Notes: generated from the letters alone by a model not told the origin. Numbered from the stretch's first letter, positions 1 to 7,189 are shown. The stretch is DNA of 11,298 nucleotides from Thermoplasmata archaeon (GCA_021804185.1 JAJZKL010000007.1:1-11298), one strand, 5' to 3'. Made by a program: numbers and translations.

Positions 1-1
1 A

Positions 2-1648
2 ATAAATTATGACCGGCCTTCTGTGTCAGATGACGGGTCAAGAATTGCATTTGCCTGGAAGAAAGGATCTGAATCCGGCATAGGGCTTGGTTCAACCATT
101 TCATCTTCCGGATGGTCGCCTGAGCTCGTAAAACTTTCATCCAAGCCTCAGGAAGTTCTGATGTCCTCAACTGGAGGCGTTCTCTTCATAATGAAGGACT
201 CAGATAATCCTCAGAGCACTAAGGAGAAAGAGGAAGGGAGCGACCAGTATTTCTTCCTGGAGGATGATTGTTACAGCTCGCTCTATCATTACATTCCAGG
301 AAGAGGAATAAGCCGAATCACTGAGAATCTGCAGGTATGGGATTTCCATGAGCAGGCTGGAAGGATTGTCTTGTCAGCCTCAAGGGAAAAGGGAGAATCT
401 GCCTGGTATAATTCCAGGCTCTTCACACTTAATATTGAAGGGAAAAATATGAAAGAGATTTACGACCCGAAGTGGAGGGAACTCTCATGTCCGAGAATAT
501 CTGATTCCGGAAACGTGGTTTTTCTGGAAAGCATATGCAGCGACAGAGGGCTTACTTCCGGGGATGTCATTCTGTATAATGAAAGAGATGGAACTGTGAA
601 AAATCTCACAGAGGGGCATAAGAGATCATACACTTACCTTCTGTTCAGGGGTGAGGAAGTTCTTGCCCTCTGGAGAGAGGAAAACACCACAGGAATCAGT
701 TCATTTAAAGGAAAATGGAATGATCTCTGGGAATATCAGGGTACTGCAGTACCAGGTTTTGCCCCATCCTTCATCGTTTCTGGAAAAAATTTCATCATGC
801 CATTCACGGACCCTGAGTCACCTCCGGAGGTGTATTCATTTGGAAGTGATGGAAGAATGGCAGTGACGGACATCAACCATGAAATCAAAGGGATCAAAGC
901 CCATAAGGTAGAGTTTCTGAAATGGAAGTCAGAAGATGGGATGGAGATATATGGGTATCTTATTTCAGACAGCCCGGAATCTCCACTGATTGTGAATGTC
1001 CACGGAGGCCCCACATCATTTTCATATCCTTCACTTGTTGACAGGAGCACAATTTATGTGGACGAGGGATTTTCAGTATTTCTTCCCAATTACCGCGGGA
1101 GCACAGGAAAAGGTAGGGAATATGCGGAGGCAAATATCGGCGATATGGGGGGCATGGATTTCCAGGATATCCTCTCAGGCATTGAATTTCTGAAGACCAC
1201 AGGAAGAGTGAAGACAGAAAACATATTCATAAAAGGAGGATCATATGGAGGTTTCATGACAATGTGGGCAGTGACCCAGACTGACATTTTCAGGACTGGA
1301 GTTGCACTTTTCGGCATTTCAAACTGGTTAAGCTTCCACGGCACATCCATGGCTCCAGACTGGGACAGAACACACTATAATGAGGACCCATACAGGCGGA
1401 ATCTTTACGAGAAATTTTCCCCACTGAATTTCATAGACAGGGTGAGTGTTCCCCTGTTAATAATGCAGGGTCTGGAGGATCCTGTTGTACCGAAATCCCA
1501 GGCCTTTGAGATGTACCAGGCCATGAAAGACAAGGGGAAAGATGTGCATCTTCTGCTCTTCCCAAGAGAGGGCCATGGATTTTCTGAAAAAAAGCACATG
1601 GAGGCAGAATTCAGGGAGACCCTGAAATGGTTCAGGAAGTTTCTCTGA
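2..1648 (+). CDS. S9-family serine peptidase (acylaminoacyl-peptidase / prolyl oligopeptidase type), 5' partial
   Basis: Cytosolic alpha/beta-hydrolase peptidase that probably removes blocked or short N-terminal groups from peptides. The reading frame is open to the window edge, so the gene starts upstream. The GTG at 23 is not a convincing start: the residues before it (DRPSVSDDGSRIAF spans it) read as an ordinary beta-propeller strand. Numbering from that GTG as 1, residues to about 290 form the degenerate propeller. From about 295 on lies the hydrolase domain, with oxyanion motif VHGGP (326-330), nucleophile elbow GGSYGG (Ser407), acid Asp486 in GLEDPVV, and His518 in REGHGF. The catalytic triad is therefore complete and the enzyme is probably active. 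The C-terminus is intact and ends only 3 bp from the convergent aminotransferase gene. Family is secure; the exact subfamily (S9C acylaminoacyl versus dipeptidyl peptidase) is inferred. Confidence 0.92.
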   Translation: MNYDRPSVSDDGSRIAFAWKKGSESGIGLGSTISSSGWSPELVKLSSKPQEVLMSSTGGVLFIMKDSDNPQSTKEKEEGSDQYFFLEDDCYSSLYHYIPGRGISRITENLQVWDFHEQAGRIVLSASREKGESAWYNSRLFTLNIEGKNMKEIYDPKWRELSCPRISDSGNVVFLESICSDRGLTSGDVILYNERDGTVKNLTEGHKRSYTYLLFRGEEVLALWREENTTGISSFKGKWNDLWEYQGTAVPGFAPSFIVSGKNFIMPFTDPESPPEVYSFGSDGRMAVTDINHEIKGIKAHKVEFLKWKSEDGMEIYGYLISDSPESPLIVNVHGGPTSFSYPSLVDRSTIYVDEGFSVFLPNYRGSTGKGREYAEANIGDMGGMDFQDILSGIEFLKTTGRVKTENIFIKGGSYGGFMTMWAVTQTDIFRTGVALFGISNWLSFHGTSMAPDWDRTHYNEDPYRRNLYEKFSPLNFIDRVSVPLLIMQGLEDPVVPKSQAFEMYQAMKDKGKDVHLLLFPREGHGFSEKKHMEAEFRETLKWFRKFL

Positions 1649-1651
1649 CCC

Positions 1652-2719
1652 TTAATTCATGGTCTCAAGAAACTTTCCCAGGGCCTCAAGAGAGTCCGCA
1701 AATTCCTTCTCATTCTGAGTAAGACACATCCTGAATCCCCTCTCTACGCCAAAGTATGACCCGGGAGAGAGGAGTACTCCTGTTTTCTCAAGCAGGGTTG
1801 AACAGAATGCTTCAGAATCCATATTAAATGAGTACTTTATGAAGCAGAAGCTAACATTTCCAGGATCTGCCTCCAGCTTGAGTTCGGAATGTTTTGAAAG
1901 GAATGAGCGAAGTAATGAAAGATCCCTACCAACAACATCTCTGGCCCTTTTCTGGAATTTTTCCCTGTTCTGAAGGCATTGCGTAGCAATCCACAATGGA
2001 TATGATGGATTCTGCGCTCCAGTTATTGATCTGAGGGTATCGAGCTGCCTGATCAATGGTTCAGGTCCAACTATCCAACCAACCCTGAAGTTTGAGAATC
2101 CATAGAATTTTGTCATGCTTCCGTTTATTACAATGTTGCTCCCATCTACGAAGAGGCTTTCTGGACGGTTCTGGAGCATGAATTCAAGAAAAGCCTCATC
2201 TGCGTAGATCCATGGCGCATCTCCTCCTGATCTTAAAAGGCTGGAGATCTCCCCTTTTTTTATGTAGCTTCCAAGTGGATTGTTTGGATTTGACATGAAC
2301 ATTACGTTTCCGGGGCCTGAAGAGCGGAATTTTTCCCTTACAGAAGAATAGGGGTGCTTCGATACTTTCCCACCCAGAGATTCTGGAACTGTGAAGAGTG
2401 GAGGATATTCAGGATATCCCTCTATTATGCTGAAATTCCTGTCAAGAAAGTATTTACTCAGGAGGAAGATGGATTCAGAACCGCCCGTTGTAATCAGGAC
2501 GTTCTTCTCAGGGAAGCCGTAAAGTTTACAGAGCTCTTCCCTGAATAGTTTCTCCATGCCTTTTCTGTCTCCCATATCTGGATGGTATGCAGTATCTATT
2601 CCGAAATCGCTGAATCTTACCTCAGGAAGCCCACTGAGGGACATGTTGTATTTAGATACCGGGGAATACCTGACCACCCACCTTATGAGCGGATCATATG
2701 AATAGTCTGTAGGTTTCAT
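1652..2719 (-). CDS. PLP-dependent class I/II aminotransferase, HisC/CobD-like
   Basis: Fold-type I PLP enzyme of 355 residues, the usual size for histidinol-phosphate aminotransferase or threonine-phosphate decarboxylase relatives. Visible motifs are TTGGSESIF (78-85) for phosphate contacts, SNPNNPLG (143-150), YADEAF with the PLP-ring Asp174, SMTKFYGFSNFRVGW with Schiff-base Lys204 and Arg212, and a substrate-carboxylate Arg near 330 (GFRMCLT). All catalytic residues are present. Its ATG overlaps the stop of the upstream epimerase gene (ATGA at 2716-2719), so it is almost certainly co-transcribed and translationally coupled; a weak purine-rich SD (GGGGAT) lies just upstream. No other his or cob gene is in the window, so neither histidine nor cobamide biosynthesis is supported by context. 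The substrate may instead be an aromatic or other amino acid. Family is secure, substrate unknown. Confidence 0.88.
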   Translation of the reverse strand: MKPTDYSYDPLIRWVVRYSPVSKYNMSLSGLPEVRFSDFGIDTAYHPDMGDRKGMEKLFREELCKLYGFPEKNVLITTGGSESIFLLSKYFLDRNFSIIEGYPEYPPLFTVPESLGGKVSKHPYSSVREKFRSSGPGNVMFMSNPNNPLGSYIKKGEISSLLRSGGDAPWIYADEAFLEFMLQNRPESLFVDGSNIVINGSMTKFYGFSNFRVGWIVGPEPLIRQLDTLRSITGAQNPSYPLWIATQCLQNREKFQKRARDVVGRDLSLLRSFLSKHSELKLEADPGNVSFCFIKYSFNMDSEAFCSTLLEKTGVLLSPGSYFGVERGFRMCLTQNEKEFADSLEALGKFLETMN

Positions 2720-3669
2720 GCTATCCCCATCTGTGAAAGTGTTTCCTTTGTAGCCCTGATCACTGACTGCTCACTGTCAAGGGTGTTCTTCCAGCCTGTA
2801 GATAGCATCTTTGTGATGTCCAGCTGAGCAACCTTAACATCCCCCTTCCATCCACGCCCTTCTTCCCCTCCTGTATAACGGATCTCTGTTTCTGTTAATT
2901 TCATATGCTGAAGGACTATTTCCGCAATCCTCTTAACTCCTGTTGTTCCCGGGTTTCCGAGGTTGTATATGTCAGTTTTCTGTGATCTGTCATGGATATA
3001 TAGCATAGAATTTACACAGTCGCTAACATGAACATAGGATTTTCTCTGGGTCCCGTCACCCAGGACCTCAAGCTCTGACTGGTTCTTCTGCAGCTTCCTG
3101 ATAAAGTCATATATCACACCGTGTGTGGAATTCTTCCCAACAATGTTAGCAAAGCGGAATATGGTGCTTCTGAATCCGTAATAATTGGAATATGCTGTTA
3201 TAAAACCTTCACAGGACATCTTGGATGCGCCATAACTTGAGATGGGCATGTAGGGGCCATATGATTCAGGTGTTGGGAGGACAGTTGTCTCTCCATAAAC
3301 CGTGGAGCTGGAGGAGAATAACATCTCTTTGACATCCTCCTTCCTCATGAATTCAAGCAGCCTGAATGTAGCCTCCACATTATTCCTGTAATCTATGCCA
3401 GGGTCTCCGGCTCCGTTCTTAACATCAGAGTTCGCCGCAAGATGGATGACAACATCAAATTTTCCAAGTCCCCTGTATGAATCGGACTGTGCAAGATCCC
3501 CCTGGTGAAGGGAGAAGTGTTTGTCCTCTTCATATTTCCGGAGATATCTGTTGTCGACATTTGAGAAGTTGTCAAATACAGTTACCTCGTTGTCTCTGAT
3601 AAGGGTTTCAAGCATGTTCGAGCCAATAAACCCCGCCCCTCCCGTGAGGAGAATACGTTTTCCCTTCAT
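2716..3669 (-). CDS. NAD-dependent sugar-nucleotide epimerase/dehydratase (GalE-like extended SDR)
   Basis: 317-residue extended short-chain dehydrogenase, the usual length for archaeal UDP-glucose/UDP-galactose 4-epimerase-like proteins. The N-terminal Rossmann motif TGGAGFIGS (9-17) binds the dinucleotide. Asp33 at the end of beta-strand 2 (VFDNFSN) points to NAD rather than NADP. HLAAN (76-80) and the serine run SSSS (119-122) precede the catalytic YGASK (Tyr146, Lys150). FRFANIVG and the later DGTQRKSYVHVSD segment match the sugar-nucleotide-binding part of the family. It probably interconverts or modifies an NDP-hexose for glycolipid or glycoprotein synthesis; the particular sugar cannot be read from the sequence. 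It is first in a two-gene operon and overlaps the aminotransferase start by 4 nt. A possible TATA-like element lies about 35 bp upstream of the ATG. Confidence 0.9.
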   Translation of the reverse strand: MKGKRILLTGGAGFIGSNMLETLIRDNEVTVFDNFSNVDNRYLRKYEEDKHFSLHQGDLAQSDSYRGLGKFDVVIHLAANSDVKNGAGDPGIDYRNNVEATFRLLEFMRKEDVKEMLFSSSSTVYGETTVLPTPESYGPYMPISSYGASKMSCEGFITAYSNYYGFRSTIFRFANIVGKNSTHGVIYDFIRKLQKNQSELEVLGDGTQRKSYVHVSDCVNSMLYIHDRSQKTDIYNLGNPGTTGVKRIAEIVLQHMKLTETEIRYTGGEEGRGWKGDVKVAQLDITKMLSTGWKNTLDSEQSVIRATKETLSQMGIA

Positions 3670-3700
3670 AGTTGACCAGTGGGATCAAGAGCTACTTGGG

Positions 3701-3707
3701 TAATAAA
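3701..3707 (-). promoter_or_regulatory. Putative TATA box of the epimerase-aminotransferase operon
   Basis: On the minus strand TTTATTA is centred about 35 bp upstream of the epimerase ATG. With the usual archaeal TATA-to-start spacing of about 26 bp, transcription would begin near 3678, leaving a leader of roughly 9 nt. This is a pattern-based guess from a weak box. Confidence 0.4.
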
Positions 3708-3761
3708 TCATTTGAGCCAGGTAGAGCTTTCTAAACAAACCATAAATGAATGGTAAAAGAT

Positions 3762-4538
3762 TTACTGATAAAACTCATAGTCATAAAGAACCATGACTTC
3801 TGCTCCTGGATCCTGTTCCCTGACTTTTGTAACACTGCTCTTCGCTGTCTTCAGTGAATCAGCATAACAGAGGGCAAATCCAGCTGACGCATCTCTTATA
3901 GCGAATATTGTGCTCTGTGCAAGTGAAGGGAAGAATCTGTCCACAGATTTGGAGAATATGGAATACAGGACGAGCTCACCTCCGGAAAGATCAACCTGAG
4001 TGATAACACCTATAACCCTGTTCTCCTCCATGAGGTTTATTCTTCTCTTTACAGACATATATGGAACATTAAGGGCGGCAGCGATATTTGATATAGACAT
4101 CCTAGGGTCTTTTTTCAGCAGTTCTATGATTTTGAAATCAAGGTCCCGTATGTTCATGGAAATCCTTGGAGGGGGCGGCATGTATCTCATCACCGGGGGT
4201 CCAAGTACCTCAGTCGCTCTGGCAATTTTCTGGTTCAGTTCCTCCCTGGAAGCACCAAGGAAACCGTAGAGCGTTATTTCCTCAAGGCAGTTCAGTTTGA
4301 GGGAGATCTCTCCATCATACTGTTTTTCTGTCTTGAACGCTGCAAATTCCTCCATTTTCCCATATATCCGCTGGTTTACGTGAAGGAAAAAGTTTTTGAT
4401 TATACCATCTTCAATGAGCTTGTTCATTCTGTAATTTAAAACCTGGGCTGAAATTCCCAGATCTGAAGCAATCTGTCTCTGGGACACCCTTCCGTTTTTG
4501 AGAAGGTTAAAGACTATCCGTTTGTCGGTCTGATCCAT
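3762..4538 (-). CDS. Double-HTH Lrp/AsnC-type transcriptional regulator
   Basis: 258-residue DNA-binding protein that looks like two fused Lrp-type units. HTH1 covers about residues 2-48 (recognition helix near 29-42, SQRQIASDLGIS before it), followed by a ligand/oligomerisation-like alpha-beta segment to about 118. A PPPP linker at 121-124 leads to HTH2 at about 131-178 (SISNIAAALNVPYMSVKRR) and a second alpha-beta segment to the end. I chose ATG 4536-4538 rather than an upstream in-frame TTG (4554-4556). A TATA-like box centred near 4569 would put the transcript start about 5 nt before this ATG, which excludes the TTG, and the protein then begins MDQTDKRIVF as Lrp proteins do. It is divergent from the Nudix gene, so it could act on that gene or on itself. 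Effector and targets are unknown. Confidence 0.85.
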   Translation of the reverse strand: MDQTDKRIVFNLLKNGRVSQRQIASDLGISAQVLNYRMNKLIEDGIIKNFFLHVNQRIYGKMEEFAAFKTEKQYDGEISLKLNCLEEITLYGFLGASREELNQKIARATEVLGPPVMRYMPPPPRISMNIRDLDFKIIELLKKDPRMSISNIAAALNVPYMSVKRRINLMEENRVIGVITQVDLSGGELVLYSIFSKSVDRFFPSLAQSTIFAIRDASAGFALCYADSLKTAKSSVTKVREQDPGAEVMVLYDYEFYQ

Positions 4539-4563
4539 GCAAATGCCATTAACCAAATTCTGA

Positions 4564-4574
4564 ATTAAATATTT
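4564..4574. promoter_or_regulatory. AT-rich promoter core between divergent regulator and Nudix genes
   Basis: The element ATTAAATATTT contains the self-complementary AAATATTT, so it can act as a TATA box in either direction. Leftward it is about 31 bp from the regulator ATG (4538), a near-leaderless fit. Rightward it is about 46 bp from the Nudix ATG at 4615, giving a leader of about 20 nt. No second equally good box was seen in the 76-bp gap. Confidence 0.5.
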
Positions 4575-4614
4575 CGCAATGCCTCCAGAAGATTAGGTTC
4601 AGGGTCAAGTTATT

Positions 4615-5079
4615 ATGCTACAGTTTCCTAGTGACTTCATGGAATCTTCAGAGAACAGCCAGGGAGAAAAGGAAAAAAGCTGCGGCATTGTTACTTTCAG
4701 GGTTAGGGAAAATGTAAGGGAATATCTGTTTCTGGAGCGATCACAGGGTTTCCTTGACTACACAAAGGGGCACATCGAAAACGGGGAGACTGATCTTGAG
4801 GCTGCCATAAGGGAGACTCGTGAAGAATGCGGGTTGAGCCCAAAAATAATTGAGGGATTCAGGGAAGTAATGAATTACAGATACAGGAGATCTGGAAAAA
4901 CAAGTGATAAAGAGGTTGTGATGTTTCTAGGCGAAGTTGAGCCAAGATCTCAGGTGAGAATATCCGATGAACACATTGGGCATGTATGGTTGACCTATCA
5001 AAAGGCAATGGAGTCACTGACATTCAAGAACCAGAGAGACCTACTGGAAAAGGCCGAAAGGTTTCTCAATGGCAGTTGA
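4615..5079 (+). CDS. Nudix hydrolase, diadenosine-tetraphosphatase-like
   Basis: 154-residue Nudix protein, likely cleaving Ap4A-type dinucleotides or related nucleoside diphosphate-X compounds. The Nudix box is complete at residues 52-74: G52, E58, R66-E67, E70-E71, G73, with T68 in a position that is usually aliphatic. The preceding DYTKGH resembles the FPKGH of asymmetrical Ap4A hydrolases, and CGIVTFR (23-29) is the normal first beta-strand. The N-terminal ~20 residues before KSCG are an extension over the usual family start; an alternative ATG lies at 4639 (residue 9), and neither start has a strong SD. It is transcribed away from the Lrp-type regulator, perhaps from a shared promoter core. 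The substrate is inferred from family resemblance only. Confidence 0.88.
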   Translation: MLQFPSDFMESSENSQGEKEKSCGIVTFRVRENVREYLFLERSQGFLDYTKGHIENGETDLEAAIRETREECGLSPKIIEGFREVMNYRYRRSGKTSDKEVVMFLGEVEPRSQVRISDEHIGHVWLTYQKAMESLTFKNQRDLLEKAERFLNGS

Positions 5080-5247
5080 AGATAAGTTATGGCTGATCCA
5101 TTGCAATCAGATAAACAATGGTCATAATTCATCATCATAGCCGCCATAAGAAAGAGGGGATTCTCCATTTCTGAATATTTTAATACCACCTGTAATCAAT
5201 TCTGTTCACCCATATTTAAATAGTTAAAGACGATACAATTCATAATC
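5080..5247. other. Longest non-coding stretch in the window
   Basis: This 168-bp gap between the Nudix and winged-HTH genes holds the TATA box of the latter near its right end. It also has a second AT-rich motif (TGAATATTTTAATA, about 5171-5184), and a 5-bp inverted repeat CTGAT/ATCAG with an 8-nt loop (5093-5110) that has no following T run and so is a poor terminator. No convincing RNA gene or small ORF was found. Confidence 0.6.
5212..5222 (+). promoter_or_regulatory. TATA box of the winged-HTH gene
   Basis: ATATTTAAATA is centred about 31 bp upstream of the ATG at 5248. The expected transcript start near 5243 leaves only about 5 nt of leader, consistent with a leaderless archaeal mRNA. 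Confidence 0.6.
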
Positions 5248-5478
5248 ATGGAAAATGTGGAGCTTATTCCTGAATTAACACCTTCAGCATTAAAGGTATT
5301 TGATTTCATCAGGTCAAGAAAAATAGCCAGGCTGAATGAGATAATGGAATTTACTGGCCTTTCAAAGCGTTCTGTGCTATACTCCATTGAAATGCTTAAA
5401 GGGATGGGATTCGTTGAGGCACAGATCTGCATGACTGATACGAGAAGAAGATTTTACTGCTTTAGATCCGTTAAATAA
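5248..5478 (+). CDS. Small winged helix-turn-helix protein (MarR/ArsR-like)
   Basis: 76-residue protein consisting almost only of one winged-HTH domain. A first helix (TPSALKVFDFIRSRK, about 11-25) is followed by the HTH with LNEIMEFTGLSKRSVLYSIEML (recognition helix about 38-52). A beta-hairpin wing with basic residues (TDTRRRFYCF, 63-72) comes last. There is no room for a ligand domain, so any sensing would be through the dimer or a partner; cysteines 61 and 71 in the wing could be redox- or metal-sensitive, but that is speculation. It has its own TATA box and lies 49 nt before the flavoenzyme gene on the same strand, which makes that gene its most likely target. The exact family is uncertain. 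Confidence 0.8.
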   Translation: MENVELIPELTPSALKVFDFIRSRKIARLNEIMEFTGLSKRSVLYSIEMLKGMGFVEAQICMTDTRRRFYCFRSVK

Positions 5479-5499
5479 TGTATAGAGCAGCACAGATTA

Positions 5500-5511
5500 C
5501 ACTTAAAAGTG
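5500..5511 (+). promoter_or_regulatory. Inverted repeat overlapping a possible TATA box upstream of the flavoenzyme
   Basis: CACTTAAAAGTG consists of 5-bp arms CACTT and AAGTG around AA. Its AT-rich centre (CTTAAAAG) lies about 26 bp before the second of two adjacent ATGs (5528 and 5531). It could therefore be both a TATA box for a leaderless transcript and an operator. The region directly before the ATGs (CAATCTCCTC) contains no SD. Confidence 0.35.
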
Positions 5512-5527
5512 ATACAGCAATCTCCTC

Positions 5528-7189
5528 ATGATGAATCTAAGCGACAAAGTCAGATTGGGCAATCTGGATCTGAAGAACAGGATCGTAATGGCCCCAATGA
5601 TCTCAAATCTTGCCAATCCTGATGGGAGCACCAACGAGAACCATATTTCCTACCTTGAGCAAAGGGCGAGAGGTGGCGCAGCCCTTATAATAACAGAATA
5701 TTCATACGTCAATGACAGAAACGCCCGTGGTTCAAGAAATGAGATGGGCATATACAATCCAGATCACATTCCAAAGTTCAGGAGACTGACAGAAAGAATA
5801 CATCTTCACAATTCAGCTATATTTGCCCAGCTTGTCCACGCTGGCGGGAAGGCATTCCTGGAAACAAATAGAATGTCAGCATATGCACCATCTTCAGTGG
5901 ATTACGCAGGTACAAACCCCGCAGAGATGACTCTTGATGACATCGAGCAAGTGATAGGAGATTTCGAGAAGGCTGCAAAGATAGCAGAACATTCCAATTT
6001 TGACGGCGTGGAGATACATGGAGCACACGGGTACCTTGTGCAGGAGTTCCTTTCACCCTCCCTGAACAGAAGATCCGACAGATACGGTAATGACTTTAAT
6101 GGGAGAATCAGATTCGCTCAGGAGATAATAGATTCCATCAGAGACAGTACTTCCCTTAATGTGGGAATAAGACTGAGCCTCTATGAGGACGACCCCGATG
6201 GATACGGTCCGGATTACGGGCTAAAGGTGGCTGAATCCCTTAAGGGTATAGACTATGCCCACTTCTCTGCCGGAAGATTTGCACCTCCAGGATCATCCTC
6301 TTCTTTCTACTCCGGAAAGACCCACATTTACAGGAAACTTCCAAGAAAACCATCGGTTACGACAATAGTGGTAGGTTCTGTCACAGACAGAAATGATGCT
6401 GTTGAGATTCTTGGAAAGGCTGATCTTGTGGCTGTTGGCAGGGCTATGTTAGCAGACCCTGAGTTTGCCTCAAAAATAATAAGAAGTTCCAGCACAGTCA
6501 GGCCATGCATAAGGTGCAACCAGGCCTGCAGAGATCTTGGATACGGAGAAGTCAGATGTACAGTAAACCCTGATCTGGGTCTTGAAGCAACATCTGTATG
6601 GGATCTTAGACTGGAAGGGATGGAAATTGACATAGGGGGAGCAGGTGTCAAAGGATTGGAGGCAGCAGTATTTGCCGCGTCAAGAGGTGCCTCTGTTACA
6701 ATTTACGAAAGGGACAGGCAGATAGGGGGCCAGCTCCTGAGCATTTCAGATCCTGAGAAGAGGCTAGAATTTCTCACACTCATATCCTATTATCAGAAGA
6801 TGATTGAAAAATATGGAATTGTCATGAAAGTCGGTCAGGAACTTAATGGAGAAGGAATTGTCTGCAATCCGGATACAGTTTACCCAGATCTTCCAGATAA
6901 GGATGAGATCAGGATAGATTCCAACATATACAAGTACCACGACCAGGCTTTGAAGATGGCTGGAGAGGGAAGAAAGGTAATAATGTCAGAAAGAAGCCTT
7001 TCCAGTTTGGACAGAGTAAGGAGGGATGGATTTTCAGAGAAGGCAATTTCTGCAGGAATAGTTATTTCGAAAGAACCTATGAAAAACCCAGATGTCTTTA
7101 GAATGCAGAGGTTTCAGTACGATATCAGGTCCGCCATGATATCAGGCAGGAATGCCGTAATTACTTATATGGCTGAAAAATATGATTAA
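5528..7189 (+). CDS. 2,4-dienoyl-CoA reductase/Old-Yellow-Enzyme-like FMN/Fe-S flavoprotein with degenerate C-terminal domain
   Basis: 553-residue oxidoreductase with the FadH/trimethylamine-dehydrogenase layout, about 100 residues shorter than usual. Residues 1-325 form the FMN TIM barrel: NRIVMAPM (17-24), Gln101, the HGAHGYL motif (His164, His167, Tyr169), NRRSDRYGN, GIRLS (Arg215) and GRAMLADPE (304-312). A 4Fe-4S motif C-x2-C-x3-C-x9-C follows (Cys327, 330, 334, 344). The dinucleotide domain begins with an intact GAGVKG (371-376) and acidic Glu394. After that the usual ATG motif, the second GxGxxG and the late GD motif are not recognisable. Where the second glycine loop should be, the sequence reads DSNIYKYHD (464-472). 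The frame is uninterrupted and other frames do not restore the motifs. It probably reduces an activated C=C bond, but the electron donor may not be NAD(P)H. The second ATG (5531) is an equally possible start. Confidence 0.87.
   Translation: MMNLSDKVRLGNLDLKNRIVMAPMISNLANPDGSTNENHISYLEQRARGGAALIITEYSYVNDRNARGSRNEMGIYNPDHIPKFRRLTERIHLHNSAIFAQLVHAGGKAFLETNRMSAYAPSSVDYAGTNPAEMTLDDIEQVIGDFEKAAKIAEHSNFDGVEIHGAHGYLVQEFLSPSLNRRSDRYGNDFNGRIRFAQEIIDSIRDSTSLNVGIRLSLYEDDPDGYGPDYGLKVAESLKGIDYAHFSAGRFAPPGSSSSFYSGKTHIYRKLPRKPSVTTIVVGSVTDRNDAVEILGKADLVAVGRAMLADPEFASKIIRSSSTVRPCIRCNQACRDLGYGEVRCTVNPDLGLEATSVWDLRLEGMEIDIGGAGVKGLEAAVFAASRGASVTIYERDRQIGGQLLSISDPEKRLEFLTLISYYQKMIEKYGIVMKVGQELNGEGIVCNPDTVYPDLPDKDEIRIDSNIYKYHDQALKMAGEGRKVIMSERSLSSLDRVRRDGFSEKAISAGIVISKEPMKNPDVFRMQRFQYDIRSAMISGRNAVITYMAEKYD

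Noticed and set aside
23..25. GTG at 23 as the start codon of the S9 peptidase
   Set aside because: The frame is open to the window edge, upstream residues look like propeller sequence, no SD is present, and the visible propeller would be too short for the family.
5093..5110. Hairpin CTGAT-8 nt-ATCAG as terminator of the Nudix gene
   Set aside because: The stem is only 5 bp and no T run follows; archaeal termination would not be predicted from it.
5107..5138. Possible C/D-box sRNA on the minus strand (ATGATGA boxes at 5129-5138, CTGA at 5107-5110)
   Set aside because: Only one C box (in two registers) and one CTGA are visible. No C' and terminal D box follow at proper spacing, so the motif is most likely chance.
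4998..5189. Minus-strand ORF of 63 codons across the Nudix 3' end, with an AT-rich box upstream (around 5174-5182)
   Set aside because: It overlaps antisense to a clear gene, has a methionine-rich low-information sequence and no recognisable domain.
6328..6651. 107-codon antisense ORF within the flavoenzyme gene
   Set aside because: Antisense shadow of a strongly coding region without its own promoter or domain.
6840..6930. Frameshift as the cause of the missing NAD(P)H motif in the flavoenzyme
   Set aside because: No glycine-rich motif appears in the other two forward frames across this stretch, and the downstream helix and strand continue in the same frame.
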